NCBI GenBank assembly: GCA_903820745.1 | Contig: CAIJIT010000178.1 | Span: 1 to 60,420 of the forward strand | Direction of reading: 5' to 3' | From: an uncultured Burkholderiales bacterium | GTDB lineage: Bacteria > Pseudomonadota > Gammaproteobacteria > Burkholderiales > Burkholderiaceae_C | DNA: 60,420 nucleotides | Part shown: positions 47,859-57,355 of the stretch, piece by piece | Layout: the number at the start of each line of letters is the position of its first letter | Numbering within the stretch: position 1 is the first letter of the stretch | The notes under the pieces: generated by a model | Told to the model about the DNA's origin: nothing | The model's input: only the letters and a program-made list of their open reading frames with translations | Database searches by the model: none | Program-made: the position numbers and the translations under genes

Positions 47859-49263
47859 GTTGTGCTCCGACCGACTCGTTCTGCAAAGCGGCGACGACTT
47901 GTTCCATCCGCATGAATCGGGACCCCTTGATCAAGATATTGCGCACTTTCGGCGCATCAGACAAAGCCGCGGTCAACGCGGCGGCATTTTCGAAATGTCT
48001 GGCTTTGCCGCCAAAAGCTGCGGCAGCAGCGGCGGCCGCACGGCCGGCGGTCCACAGCTCTGCCAGTCCACGCGCTAGTGCATAAGCACCAACTTCAGTG
48101 TGGAATGCCGGCCCCTGGTCGCCGACTTCACCCATGTCACCGAGTACCAGCCAGGATCGGCCCGGCAGCCCGGCGAGCAGGTCGATCGCAGCGCGGACAC
48201 TGTCGGGGTTGGCGTTGTAGCTGTCATCGATCACGCTGACCGGCTGACCATCCCGCACCAAGGTCTGCAGTTGCGAGCGGCCCTTGACCGGCTGAAACTG
48301 CTCAAGGCCCGCGACGACCGCAGCCAGCGTTGCGCCCGCAGCCATGGCGCAAGCCGCTGCCGCCAAGGCGTTGCGGACATTGTGCTGACCTGCAACTTTG
48401 AGCAGCAACCGTGCAGTGCCTGCGGGCGACTGCAATTGCAGATCCCAATGGCCAGCGGCTGACCAGCTTGCATTGCCTTGCACATCGGCTGGCCCCTGCA
48501 GCCCGAAGCTGATGACATTGCGCGGTCCCGCCAGTTGCTGCCAGATCGGCGCGCAGGAATCTTCGGCAGGGAAGACCGCGACACCTTGCGGACCGAGCGC
48601 TTCAATCACCGCACCGTTCTCGCGCGCTGCAGCCTCAACCGTCTGCAAGAACTCCTGATGTTCGCGCTGCGCGTTGTTCACCAAAGCGACTGTTGGCGCC
48701 ACCATCGCTGCCAGCGGCGCGATCTCGCCGGGATGGTTCATGCCGAGCTCGAGCACCGCAACGCGGTGCTGCAGCGTCCCGTCCTGGCGCAAGCGCAGCA
48801 AGGTCAGGGGCACACCGATGTCGTTGTTGAAATTGCCTGCCGTGGCCAACGCATGGTGGCCCTGCCACTCAAACAGGATGCTGGCGATCATCTGGGTCAC
48901 CGTCGTCTTGCCATTGCTGCCGGTCACTGCGATCAGAGGCAGATCGAAGCGGCGGCGCCAGGCAGCGGCCAGCAGACCCAGGGCGACCTTCACATCGGGC
49001 ACCAAAATACCGGGCAGCCCGGTCTCGGCCAGACCGTGCTCGGCCAGCGCTGCGACGGCTCCCGATGCGGCTGCCTGTGGCAAAAAATCGTGAGCGTCAA
49101 AGCGCTCGCCGCGCAAGGCGATGAACAGGTCACCAGACTGCAGACTGCGCGTGTCGCTGTGTACACGGATGATCTCGATGCCGCCATCACCGACCAAGGT
49201 CGCAGTTGGCAATGCGGGCAACAGCAGTTGATGGGCTTGCGCCAGCGTCATCATCGTCGTCAT
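47848..49263 (-). CDS. murF: UDP-MurNAc-tripeptide--D-Ala-D-Ala ligase
   Basis: A 471-residue Mur ligase that adds the D-Ala-D-Ala dipeptide made by Ddl[19 protein letters not shown] is the ATP loop, [15 protein letters not shown] and [13 protein letters not shown] the central blocks, and [20 protein letters not shown] the C-terminal domain motif. It overlaps murE by four bases. Confidence 0.95.
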   Translation of the reverse strand: MTTMMTLAQAHQLLLPALPTATLVGDGGIEIIRVHSDTRSLQSGDLFIALRGERFDAHDFLPQAAASGAVAALAEHGLAETGLPGILVPDVKVALGLLAAAWRRRFDLPLIAVTGSNGKTTVTQMIASILFEWQGHHALATAGNFNNDIGVPLTLLRLRQDGTLQHRVAVLELGMNHPGEIAPLAAMVAPTVALVNNAQREHQEFLQTVEAAARENGAVIEALGPQGVAVFPAEDSCAPIWQQLAGPRNVISFGLQGPADVQGNASWSAAGHWDLQLQSPAGTARLLLKVAGQHNVRNALAAAACAMAAGATLAAVVAGLEQFQPVKGRSQLQTLVRDGQPVSVIDDSYNANPDSVRAAIDLLAGLPGRSWLVLGDMGEVGDQGPAFHTEVGAYALARGLAELWTAGRAAAAAAAAFGGKARHFENAAALTAALSDAPKVRNILIKGSRFMRMEQVVAALQNESVGAQHAA

Positions 49264-50756
49264 AGCCCGGCCCTCGACAGCAGCGCCTGGCGGGCTTCTT
49301 CGAGGTCGGAAAAATGCCTGCGCAAGCCGGCCGATTCCTGGTAATCCTCATGGCCCTTGCCAGCCAGCAACAGTACATCGCGCCGATCGGCGCCGAGTAC
49401 GGCATGCAAAATCGCGGCGCGCCGATCGGGCTCGGCCGAAAAATTCGATGCAAAAGGCAGGCCGGCAGCAATCGCCGTGATGATTGCTGCCGGATCTTCG
49501 TGACGCGGGTTGTCGCTGGTGATGGTGACCCGGTCAGCCAGTCGGGCCGCAACCGCACCCATCAACGGCCTTTTGGCCTGGTCGCGGTTACCGCCGCAGC
49601 CAAACAGACAATGCAGATCACCGCCGCGCGCCGCCGTCAGCGGTTTCAAGGCCTTGAGCGCTTTTTCAAGCGCGTCAGGCGTATGGGCATAATCGACGAC
49701 GACTTCCGGCAGGTCCCGGCCGTTACCGACTCGCTGCATCCGCCCCGGCACCGGCGTGACCCGGCCGATCACTGCAGCGATTGAAGCCAGCGTTTGCCCA
49801 AGCGCACGCAAGCCCCCGATGACAGCGAGCAGATTGGCCACATTGAATTCACCGATCAAGCCAGTTTCGATCAAGACCGGCAAGGCGCCCTGCTCCTGCA
49901 AGGTGAAAGCGATGCCGCCGGCGCGGTAATGCAGCGAGTGCGCGTTCAAACGCGCTGGCGCTTCCAACCCATAGGTCCAGACTTCGAGACGCCCTGCCAG
50001 TTCCGCCGCCAGTTCGGCACCTTTGGCGTCATCGAGGTTGATCACGGCAGCTTGCAACCCGTCGAAGTCAAACAACTCGCGCTTGGCCGACCAATAGGCA
50101 TCCATCCCGCGGTGATAGTCGAGATGGTCTTGACTGAAGTTGGTGAACAGCGCCACACTCGGCGAAAGTCCTGCCAGTCGCTGCTCAGTCAGGCCGATCG
50201 ACGAGGCTTCGATCACGCAGGCCTTGAAGCCCTGATCGGCCATCGAGCGCAAGGCCGATTGCAATTTCACCGGGTCGGGCGTGGTCAGGCCGGTTTCCTC
50301 AATCCTTGCCGGCTGATCCAGGCTTGGCGGCTCGCCAATCCCGAGCGTGCCGATGACGCCGCAGCGTCGACCCAGCAGCGCCAAGGCCTGCGCGATCCAC
50401 CAGGCACAGGAGGTCTTGCCATTGGTGCCGGTCACGGCCAGCACCGAGAGCGCTTTGGAGGGCATCTCATAATAAGCCGAGGCGACCCGCCCGGCTAGCG
50501 CTTTCAAGCCGGTCAGCGAGGCGGTCTGTGCAGCAGGAAATCCAAATCCTTCGACGCCCTCGGCTTCGACCAGGCAGGCGGCAGCACCTGCGGCCAAGGC
50601 TGCAGGCACGAACTTGCGGCCGTCGCTGGCATGACCGGGCCAGGCGATGAAAGCATCACCGGTTTGGACCAATCGACTGTCGGTCTGCAAGCGGCCGCAT
50701 CCCATATGGTGCAACCAGTTTGCTGCAGCCTCGGGAGATTGGAGTCGGTTGGCCAT
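49260..50756 (-). CDS. murE: UDP-MurNAc-L-Ala-D-Glu--meso-DAP ligase
   Basis: A 498-residue Mur ligase. VTGTNGKTSCAWWIAQAL is the ATP loop, TNFSQDHLDYHRGMDAYW and DYAHTPDALEKALKAL are family blocks, and TSDNPRHEDPAAI contains DNPR. That motif marks enzymes that add meso-diaminopimelate, so the cell wall is the Gram-negative A1-gamma type. It starts a few bases after ftsI. Confidence 0.95.
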   Translation of the reverse strand: MANRLQSPEAAANWLHHMGCGRLQTDSRLVQTGDAFIAWPGHASDGRKFVPAALAAGAAACLVEAEGVEGFGFPAAQTASLTGLKALAGRVASAYYEMPSKALSVLAVTGTNGKTSCAWWIAQALALLGRRCGVIGTLGIGEPPSLDQPARIEETGLTTPDPVKLQSALRSMADQGFKACVIEASSIGLTEQRLAGLSPSVALFTNFSQDHLDYHRGMDAYWSAKRELFDFDGLQAAVINLDDAKGAELAAELAGRLEVWTYGLEAPARLNAHSLHYRAGGIAFTLQEQGALPVLIETGLIGEFNVANLLAVIGGLRALGQTLASIAAVIGRVTPVPGRMQRVGNGRDLPEVVVDYAHTPDALEKALKALKPLTAARGGDLHCLFGCGGNRDQAKRPLMGAVAARLADRVTITSDNPRHEDPAAIITAIAAGLPFASNFSAEPDRRAAILHAVLGADRRDVLLLAGKGHEDYQESAGLRRHFSDLEEARQALLSRAGL

Positions 50757-50759
50757 GAC

Positions 50760-52610
50760 TCAGAAGCTCTCTTCGACCGCTTGCAGCTTCTGGTTCGCGA
50801 CGATCTGCGACTTGACATCCAGATCAGGCGGCACACCCAGCAGACGCAGGCTTTGCGCGACCACCTGACTGAACACCGGGCCTGCGACCTCGCCGCCAAA
50901 ATGACCACCGGTCGTGGGCTCGTCGACCATCACCGCGACGATGATGCGCGGCTTGTTGATCGGCGCGATGCCAACGAACCAGGAGCGGTATTTGTGGTCT
51001 GCATACCCCTTGCCTTCCTGCTTTTGCGCCGTGCCCGACTTGCCGCCGACGCTGTAGCCGCTGACCTGTGCTTGCGGCGCAGTGCCCCCCGGGCCTGCGG
51101 CCATTTGCAGCATTTCACGCAACTGCAGCGCGGTCTTCGGTGAGAAAACCTTGATGCCGTGAACCATTTCACCCGGCGGCTTGCGCATCATCGTCACCGG
51201 GATGATTTCGCCGTCGCGGGCAAACACCGTATAGGCTTGCGCCAACTGGAACAAGGAGGCCGACACGCCGTAGCCAAAGGCCATCGTCGCCTGTTCGATC
51301 GGCCGCCAGCTCTTGTAAGGCCGAAGCTTGCCGCTGATTGCGCCAGGGAAGTCGATCTGCGGACGCTGACCAAGGCCGATGGCGGTATAGGTCTCGTGCA
51401 TCTCGCGGGCCGGCATGCTCATCGCGATCTTGACGATGCCGACATTGCTCGATTTCTGGATCACCTGGGTCACGCTCAGATCGCCATGGGGATGCGCATC
51501 CGTCGGTGACCAACCGCTGATGACAATGCTGCGCGGCGAGGTGTTGATCACCGTTTCAGGCGTGACGCGGCCGGTCTCGAGCGCCAGACCGACGATGAAT
51601 GGCTTCATCGTCGACCCTGGCTCGAAAATGTCGGTCAACGCGCGGTTGCGCAACTGCGCGCCGCTGAGATTCCTGCGGTCTCCCGGGTCATAACTCGGGT
51701 AATTGGCGAGCGCGAGGACTTCACCGGTCTGCACGTCGAGAACGACCACACTACCAGCCTTGGCGTTGTGATCAGCCACCGCATCGCGGATGCGCTGATA
51801 GGCGAAGAACTGAACCTTGGAATCAACCGACAGTTCGATGTCATGGCCATTCATCGCCGGGACGGCTTCGCCGATGTCCTCGACGACCCGGCCCAGGCGG
51901 TCGCGCACCACCGAGCGCGAGCCACCGCGGCCCTGCAGGTCTTTCTGGAACGCCAACTCGATGCCTTCCTGGCCCCGCTCTTCGACATTGGTGAAACCGA
52001 CCACATGGGCGGCGGCTTCGCCTTCCGGATATTTGCGCTTGTATTCCCGATCCTGGAATACACCTTTCAACCCGAGGGCCTTGATCTTGGAGGCAGTGGC
52101 ATCGTCAGCCTGGCGTCGCAGCCAGGCGAATTTTGAGGCCGGGTCCAGCCGATGCTCAAGTTCGGCCGGGCTCCAACCTAAAATTCTTCCCAGCGCGAGC
52201 CGCTTTTCAGGGTCGGCGTCGACTTCCTTGGGGATCGCCCAGATTGACGGCACGGCAACGCTGGCCGCGAGCACCTGACCATTGCGATCGTTGATGCGGC
52301 CGCGGCTGGCTGGCAGATCGATCGTGTGCACAAAGCGGGCCTCTCCCTGCTTTTGATAAAAGCCGGTGGCAATCACCTGGACATAGAGCGCGCGGCCGAG
52401 CAGACCGGCAAACGCCAGACCAACCAGCGCCACCAGAAAATGCGAGCGCCAAGGCGGCGTCTTCGAAGCCAGCAAGGGGCTGGTGGAATAGCTGACGCCG
52501 CGCGTACCATGGGTCGCTGCGACCTGCTTGACCGCCTTGGGGCTCTTCGCTGACTGCCTTGCACCGGGCTTGCCTTGCACCGACTTGCTGAACCTGCGCA
52601 GCCATTTCAT
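50760..52610 (-). CDS. ftsI: septal transpeptidase FtsI (PBP3)
   Basis: A 616-residue class B penicillin-binding protein. A cytoplasmic N-terminus of about 55 residues, basic and longer than in E. coli, is followed by one membrane helix (FLVALVGLAFAGLLGRALYVQ). The dimerisation domain comes next, with RGRINDRNGQVLA. The transpeptidase motifs are STMKP (catalytic Ser), SSN and KSGT in VGGKSGTAQK. It overlaps ftsL by four bases. Confidence 0.95.
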   Translation of the reverse strand: MKWLRRFSKSVQGKPGARQSAKSPKAVKQVAATHGTRGVSYSTSPLLASKTPPWRSHFLVALVGLAFAGLLGRALYVQVIATGFYQKQGEARFVHTIDLPASRGRINDRNGQVLAASVAVPSIWAIPKEVDADPEKRLALGRILGWSPAELEHRLDPASKFAWLRRQADDATASKIKALGLKGVFQDREYKRKYPEGEAAAHVVGFTNVEERGQEGIELAFQKDLQGRGGSRSVVRDRLGRVVEDIGEAVPAMNGHDIELSVDSKVQFFAYQRIRDAVADHNAKAGSVVVLDVQTGEVLALANYPSYDPGDRRNLSGAQLRNRALTDIFEPGSTMKPFIVGLALETGRVTPETVINTSPRSIVISGWSPTDAHPHGDLSVTQVIQKSSNVGIVKIAMSMPAREMHETYTAIGLGQRPQIDFPGAISGKLRPYKSWRPIEQATMAFGYGVSASLFQLAQAYTVFARDGEIIPVTMMRKPPGEMVHGIKVFSPKTALQLREMLQMAAGPGGTAPQAQVSGYSVGGKSGTAQKQEGKGYADHKYRSWFVGIAPINKPRIIVAVMVDEPTTGGHFGGEVAGPVFSQVVAQSLRLLGVPPDLDVKSQIVANQKLQAVEESF

Positions 52611-52897
52611 CGCTTGGCTCCCGAGGCGGAAGCTGCGCGATCGTCAGCGGATTGGCGCAGAGCCGGTGTGATCGTTTTCATTTGCAGACGCTGGCGCGCC
52701 ACTTGCTCGACGCGGATGTTGGTCGCCTGAGCGTGGCGTTCGGCTTGCAAGCGCTGGCTGTCGGCCTCCAGGCGCTGCGCCTCGGTATGCGCACGGTCGA
52801 GCGCGGTGAACAGCCGGCGCGCCTCATAGGCATTGCGAACCAGCAACAGCCCGCTGCCCAGCACGAGGAACAACAACAGCATGTTCAGGCGCGCCAT
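52607..52897 (-). CDS. ftsL: cell division protein FtsL
   Basis: A 96-residue bitopic protein: MARLNMLLLFLVLGSGLLLVRNAYEARRLFTALDRAHTEAQRLEADSQRLQAERH. One membrane helix is followed by a periplasmic leucine-zipper-like coiled coil, as expected for the partner of FtsB and FtsQ. Sequence conservation is low in this family, and position between rsmH and ftsI supports the call. It starts three bases after rsmH. Confidence 0.9.
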   Translation of the reverse strand: MARLNMLLLFLVLGSGLLLVRNAYEARRLFTALDRAHTEAQRLEADSQRLQAERHAQATNIRVEQVARQRLQMKTITPALRQSADDRAASASGAKR

Positions 52898-52900
52898 CGC

Positions 52901-53893
52901 TCATTCCGCCCGTCGACGTTTTTGGTGCTCGAGCGGCAACGTCGCTTCGGTGCGCTCGGCCACACGCAGAATCGCCGAACGCGAACGCGGGTTGGCGCGT
53001 ACCTCGGCGTCACTGGGCTTGATTCGCGCCACAGCGCGCAGCGCCAGCGGCTTGGGCTCGGCAAACAAGGCGCGCCGATCGACGAGTTGCTTGCTATGTG
53101 CCGCGATGAAGGTCTTGACGATGCGGTCTTCGAGCGAATGGAAGCTGATGACCGCCATGCGCCCACCCGGCGCCAACAGGTTCAATGCGGCGTTCAGTCC
53201 CTGCTCGAGTTCTTCAAGTTCGGCATTGACGTGAATCCGAAGAGCTTGAAATGTGCGCGTTGCGGGGTTCTGGCCCGGCTCCCGGGTCTTGACCGCACGA
53301 GCCACGAGGTCGGAGAGTTCGTCCGTGCTTCGAACCGGCTTCCCCTCTGCGCGGCGAGCAACAAGCGCTTTTGCAATCTGAACAGCAAACCGTTCTTCTC
53401 CATAGTCCTTGATCACCTCGGCAATTTGACGCTCATCGGCGCGCGCCAGAAAATCTGCAGCGCTCTCGCCACGACTGCGGTCCATGCGCATGTCCAGCGG
53501 TGCGCTGAATCGAAAACTGAAACCGCGCTCCGGGTTGTCAATTTGCGGGCTCGAAACGCCCAAATCCAGCAACACGCCCTGCACCTGGGTGATGCCAAGC
53601 CGGGCCAGGCGAGACTTCATATCGGCAAAGGGCGAATGGACAATCGAAAACCGCGGGTCAGAGATTTTTGCATCGCCCTCGATGGCCGCAGCGATGGCAT
53701 CCAGGTCGCGATCGATTGCCACCAATCGCCCTTCCGGGGCCATTTTTTCGAGCAACAAGCGCGAATGCCCGCCACGGCCAAAAGTGCCGTCCACATAGAT
53801 CGCATCAGGCCTTGTCAGCAACGCTTGGACAGCCTCCTCCAGCAGCACGGTGGTGTGCAGCAACTGCGGCGCGATAGCGGGTGGCAGATCCAT
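52901..53893 (-). CDS. rsmH: 16S rRNA (cytosine1402-N4)-methyltransferase
   Basis: A 330-residue SAM-dependent methyltransferase (formerly MraW) acting on C1402 of 16S r[41 protein letters not shown] is the SAM-binding start, [32 protein letters not shown] the family signature, and [17 protein letters not shown] is near the end. The start overlaps the mraZ stop by one base. Confidence 0.95.
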   Translation of the reverse strand: MDLPPAIAPQLLHTTVLLEEAVQALLTRPDAIYVDGTFGRGGHSRLLLEKMAPEGRLVAIDRDLDAIAAAIEGDAKISDPRFSIVHSPFADMKSRLARLGITQVQGVLLDLGVSSPQIDNPERGFSFRFSAPLDMRMDRSRGESAADFLARADERQIAEVIKDYGEERFAVQIAKALVARRAEGKPVRSTDELSDLVARAVKTREPGQNPATRTFQALRIHVNAELEELEQGLNAALNLLAPGGRMAVISFHSLEDRIVKTFIAAHSKQLVDRRALFAEPKPLALRAVARIKPSDAEVRANPRSRSAILRVAERTEATLPLEHQKRRRAE

Positions 53894-54321
53894 CAGAAAC
53901 TGAAATCCTTGAGGGCTGCAGGCAACTCGGACTGCATCACCTGCGTCTCATGCAAGGCATAGGCCGCTGCATCCCAGAGCTCGAAATGGCTGCCCATGCC
54001 GAGCAGCATCACGTCTTTTTGGAGACCGGCAGCATTGCGCAATTCGGGCGCGATCAAGACGCGACCTGAGGCGTCGATCTCGACGTCGATCGCATTGCCC
54101 AGAAAGATCCGCTTCCATCCGGAAGCCGACATCGGCAAAGCCGCAATGCGGTCACGAAAATTTTCCCAGGCCGGGTGAGGGAACAGCATCAAGCAACCTT
54201 CCGGGTGCTTGGTCACCGTCAATTGCCCGGCACACAGGCCCTGCAACAGGTCACGGTGGCGTGTCGGGACGGCCAGACGCCCCTTGGCATCCATCGCCAA
54301 GGCAGAAGCCCCCTGAAACAC
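53893..54321 (-). CDS. mraZ: transcriptional regulator MraZ
   Basis: An AbrB-fold regulator of the dcw operon. [25 protein letters not shown] and the repeated half [22 protein letters not shown] are the two SpoVT/AbrB-like motifs. There is no ATG at the 5' end. GTG 54319-54321 aligns with the family N-terminus, and a GTG four codons upstream (54331-54333) is the alternative and lies within the MraZ boxes. MraZ represses its own promoter in other bacteria. First gene of the division and cell-wall cluster. Confidence 0.92.
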   Translation of the reverse strand: MFQGASALAMDAKGRLAVPTRHRDLLQGLCAGQLTVTKHPEGCLMLFPHPAWENFRDRIAALPMSASGWKRIFLGNAIDVEIDASGRVLIAPELRNAAGLQKDVMLLGMGSHFELWDAAAYALHETQVMQSELPAALKDFSF

Positions 54322-54329
54322 ATATTCCG

Positions 54330-54390
54330 CCACAGCAACCCACTAAAGTGCACTTTTCGCCACTTTAATCACGGAACCGATCCAGGTCAA
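54330..54390 (-). promoter_or_regulatory. mraZ promoter with MraZ-box array
   Basis: On the minus strand TTGACC (54385-54390) and TAAAGT (54362-54367) are 17 bases apart. Starting at the -10 element, heptamers AAAGTGG (54360-54366), AAAGTGC (54350-54356), TTAGTGG (54340-54346) and GCTGTGG (54330-54336) recur with an exact 10-base period. This matches the AAAGTG-N3 repeats described for MraZ operators. The array reaches the putative start codon. Confidence 0.75.
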
Positions 54391-54432
54391 GAAAAATCGC
54401 AAGAAACTCAATGAAATCAAGCACTTAGATTC

Positions 54433-54497
54433 ATACCTTCGAGCGTCAAGGAAGGTATATATCGTTCTAAAATAAGGACTTGCAATATGGTCTGCAA
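54433..54497. other. intergenic inverted repeats between mraZ and the MFS gene
   Basis: ATACCTT/AAGGTAT (54433-54458, 12-base spacer) and CTTGCA/TGCAAG (54478-54497) are perfect inverted repeats. On the minus strand TTGCAA (54480-54485) and TATATA (54456-54461), 18 apart, could form a second, more distal mraZ promoter. Function is inferred only from position. Confidence 0.4.
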
Positions 54498-54523
54498 GTG
54501 GAAGATGAGCTTACCTGGGCCAA

Positions 54524-54558
54524 CAGATGGCGGGCGCCGCTGCAACTCACGCCATCTG
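54524..54558 (-). terminator. hairpin at the end of the Bcr/CflA-like MFS gene
   Basis: CAGATGGCG and CGCCATCTG form a perfect 9-bp stem with a 17-base loop that contains the stop codon of the MFS gene. No T run follows on the minus strand, so it may stabilise the 3' end and may not terminate transcription. Confidence 0.4.
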
Positions 54559-55752
54559 CCGCTTGACCCAGAGCCAGGCCGTCAGGCCGATGCACATCAT
54601 GCCCAGCGAAGTCCAGGCCAGGGCCAGCGTCGAATGCATCACCAACGGAACGATCACGCCGGCAACCAATGCGTTGGCCGCGCTGCCAATGCAGGATTGC
54701 AAGGAAGACGCCATGCCGCGCCGCAGTGGCGCCTCGTCCAGCGCCATCAACGTCACGACCGGCACCATCAGTGACCAGCCGAAGGCAAAGGCCGAAATCA
54801 CTGGCAAGGCCCAGAACGGGCTTGGCGGCAGCAAATAATTCAAACCGACATTCAGGATCGACACCAGCAGCATGATGGTGAAGCCATAACGGATCTGGCG
54901 CTTCGGCTTGATCTTGCCGGCCAGACGGCCGCTCAAAAAGGCGCCGCCCATGATGCCGCCGATCGAAAAGCAGAAAAACCAGAAAAACTGCGTCGGCGCC
55001 AATTGCAGGTGTTCGCCGACAAAGACCGGCGCCGCCAGCACATAGAGAAACAGGCCATTGAACGGGATGCCGCTGGCCAGGGCCAAAGGGACGAAACGCC
55101 GACTGCTGAGCAGGCGGCGGTAGCCGCGCATCAAATGGCGCAGATTGAAGGGCTGAACCGAATCCTTGTGCAGGGTTTCTGGCAGCAGCCGCCAGTTGGC
55201 AACAAACAAGGCGAGGCCGACCAGCATCAGAAACCAGAAGATCGAATGCCAGTTGGCATGAACAAACAAGAATCCTCCGACCATCGGTGCGACGGCCGGC
55301 GCAATACCGAAGAAAATCGTGACCTGCGACATCACCCGCTGCGCTTCAGAAGGGTCGAACATGTCGCGGATGATGGCGCGCGACACCACGATGCCCGCCC
55401 CGGCCGACATGCCCTGCACGGTGCGCCAGAACACCAACTGGCCGATGCTGCCGGCGAGCGCGCAACCGAGCGACGCAAGGCTGAACGCCGCCATGCCCCA
55501 CAGCACGACAGGGCGGCGCCCGAAGCTGTCGGACAGCGCCCCGTGAAACAGATTCATCACCGCAAAGCCAAGCAGATAGCTCGACAGCGTCTGTTGCATC
55601 TGCACTGGCGTCGCGTCAAGGGCTGCGGCGATGCCGGAAAAGGCCGGCAAAAAAGTGTCGATCGAAAAAGGGCCCAACATGCCCAGGCAGGCGAGCAAAA
55701 CGGCCAAGGCCCAGCGCGGTGCGCGCCACAACTTGCTGGCTTCAGGATTCAT
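54547..55752 (-). CDS. Bcr/CflA-type MFS drug efflux transporter
   Basis: A 401-residue protein with about 12 membrane helices. The DHA1/Bcr pattern is visible: LACLGMLGPFSIDTFLPAFSGIAAALDATPVQMQQTLSSYLLGFAVMNLFHGALSDSFGRRPVVL (loop 2-3 motif GALSDSFGRRP) and QGMSAGAGIVVSRAIIRDMF (motif C region). Members export bicyclomycin, chloramphenicol or related compounds, or cysteine. Start M55752 is preferred, and the longer frame upstream is Arg-rich and not membrane-like. It diverges from the oxidoreductase gene. Confidence 0.85.
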   Translation of the reverse strand: MNPEASKLWRAPRWALAVLLACLGMLGPFSIDTFLPAFSGIAAALDATPVQMQQTLSSYLLGFAVMNLFHGALSDSFGRRPVVLWGMAAFSLASLGCALAGSIGQLVFWRTVQGMSAGAGIVVSRAIIRDMFDPSEAQRVMSQVTIFFGIAPAVAPMVGGFLFVHANWHSIFWFLMLVGLALFVANWRLLPETLHKDSVQPFNLRHLMRGYRRLLSSRRFVPLALASGIPFNGLFLYVLAAPVFVGEHLQLAPTQFFWFFCFSIGGIMGGAFLSGRLAGKIKPKRQIRYGFTIMLLVSILNVGLNYLLPPSPFWALPVISAFAFGWSLMVPVVTLMALDEAPLRRGMASSLQSCIGSAANALVAGVIVPLVMHSTLALAWTSLGMMCIGLTAWLWVKRQMA

Positions 55753-55855
55753 CGTCGGGATCAGGGTCTGCTGCACCCGGCGAAGATGCCGGGCCTCTCG
55801 GGCCAGCGGAAGTGTAGCGGCCGCGCCTAAACTGCGGATTTGAACCGGGGGCTGC

Positions 55856-56827
55856 ATGGGTGAGCAATTGAATGTCGGGGTGATCGGTCTGGGCGTGATG
55901 GGTCAGCGCATGCTGGCAAGATTGGCTGCCCATCAACGCTTGCAGGCTGTCGCGGTCTGGGACGCCGATCCGGCCGCGATTGCGAAGACCTTGCAAACCT
56001 GGCCAGACTTGCGCGCCGCCGACAGTGCTGCCGACCTGATCGCTACAGCAGGTCTGCACAGCCTCTACATCGCCACGCCGCCGGCTCCGCACATGACCTT
56101 GTCGGAGCTGGCTTTCGACGCGGGCTTGGCCGTGTTTTGCGAGAAACCCTTGACCGTCGACTTCGTCGCCGCAAGTGCCTGCATCGCCCGTATCGAGCGG
56201 GATAATCTTCGCGCTGCGGTCAACTTCGCCTTGGCCTCGGCACCGGGCTTGGCACAGCTACAAGCAGCTTTTGGCAGCAACTCAAGCATGCCGCTGGGCG
56301 CTTTAAGCGAAGTCCAGCTGGAACTGGCGTTTGCGGCTTGGCCGAGGCCCTGGCAGGCTGCCGCTGGCACCTGGCTGAGCGAGCGCATCGAAGGTGGCTT
56401 CACCCGCGAAGTGCTGTCGCATTTCATCTTCGCGCTGCAGCGCGTGCTCGGACCAGCCGTCGTCAAACACAGCCTGGCCAGCTACCCGACGGACGGCCGC
56501 AGCGCCGAAACTGACTTGCAAGCCTTGCTGCAAATCGGCGCTGTCACGGTGCAAATTTCAGGCCGGGTCGGCGGCAAGTTGGCCGACCAAAACCTGATGC
56601 TATGGCGTGCTGCAGCCGGCGAGATCGAACTGGGCGAATGGTTCAGCCGGTTCGAGCAGCGCGGTGGCAGCAAGCCGCAGGGATTGAGCGGCGACCTTCG
56701 CCAGGCCGCACATTCCGACCAACTGGACCAATGGGTCGCGCTGATCGAAGGTCAGCCGCACAGCCTGCCCGGCTATGCCGAGGCATTGGCCGTGCAACAG
56801 ACGATCGAGGCTTTGCTGACGCCTTGA
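55856..56827 (+). CDS. Gfo/Idh/MocA family oxidoreductase
   Basis: A 323-residue NAD(P)-dependent enzyme. The N-terminal Rossmann motif is VGVIGLGVMGQRMLARL (residues 7-23), then LHSLYIATPPAPHMTLSELAFDAGLAVFCEKPLTVD, where EKP is the family signature with the catalytic Lys. The C-terminal beta-sheet domain is more divergent. The substrate, a sugar or related polyol, cannot be told. No neighbours suggest a pathway. Confidence 0.85.
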   Translation: MGEQLNVGVIGLGVMGQRMLARLAAHQRLQAVAVWDADPAAIAKTLQTWPDLRAADSAADLIATAGLHSLYIATPPAPHMTLSELAFDAGLAVFCEKPLTVDFVAASACIARIERDNLRAAVNFALASAPGLAQLQAAFGSNSSMPLGALSEVQLELAFAAWPRPWQAAAGTWLSERIEGGFTREVLSHFIFALQRVLGPAVVKHSLASYPTDGRSAETDLQALLQIGAVTVQISGRVGGKLADQNLMLWRAAAGEIELGEWFSRFEQRGGSKPQGLSGDLRQAAHSDQLDQWVALIEGQPHSLPGYAEALAVQQTIEALLTP

Positions 56828-56837
56828 AATTTAGTGT

Positions 56838-57206
56838 GAAGCAAGCCGATAGGCCGGATTCTGTGCAGGGCTTGCGTCTTTCGACGCCGGCCCTGTGACC
56901 GCCATTCCTCTTGGCCGGGCATCGCTGCCCGGCTCGGTGCCACCTACCCGCCAGCTCTGCGAGCCGCATCAATACTGGCCTACTTGGTGTTGCTGCGCGT
57001 AGAGATTGCCCGTTTCACCCGATCCTGTTGGCTGCGCCACCAGTCCCGCAAAGCTTGCGCCTTGCACGTTCGATCGACTCGTCTCTGTTGCTCTGATCCT
57101 CGGCTCACGCCGGGCAGCCGTTAACTGCTACGCTGCTCTATGCAGTCCGGACCTTCCTCCAGTGCCATGTTTCCATGCTTGCACCAGCGGCGGTCTGGCT
57201 TGCTTC
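56838..57206 (-). ncRNA. rnpB: RNase P RNA (bacterial class A)
   Basis: The RNA component that cleaves pre-tRNA leaders, about 369 bases. The 5' GAAGCAAGCC and 3' GGCTTGCTTC ends pair as helix P1. GGAGGAAGGTCCGGACTGCA near the 5' third is the conserved P4/CR region, and the 3' end has GAATCCGGCCTAT, the partner strand of the universally conserved core. Between them GCAGTTAAC resembles the ACAGNRA block. Confidence 0.93.
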
Positions 57207-57214
57207 ACTGCGGC

Positions 57215-57220
57215 ATTATC
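57215..57220 (-). promoter_or_regulatory. rnpB -10 element
   Basis: GATAAT on the minus strand lies eight bases before the first base of the RNase P RNA. No good -35 hexamer is seen at the normal distance. Confidence 0.5.
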
Positions 57221-57255
57221 GGTGCAGATGGGCGCCAATGGCCTCACCCGACAGA

Positions 57256-57328
57256 TGACTGCTTGAACAGATCAGGTCAAAATATTTCCTATGACCTACG
57301 ATATTGGCTATTCAAGCCCAAAGCAGTC
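57256..57328 (+). promoter_or_regulatory. nested inverted repeats before the molybdenum hydroxylase operon
   Basis: GACTGCTT (57256-57263) pairs with AAGCAGTC (57321-57328), GCTTGAA with TTCAAGC (57311-57317), and AGGTCA (57273-57278) with TGACCT (57291-57296, spacer 12). The elements are nested about one centre. They could be a regulator site or a structured leader 30-100 bases ahead of the first GTG. Confidence 0.5.
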
Positions 57329-57355
57329 ACTTCTTAACCCCATTCAAGGAACCCC

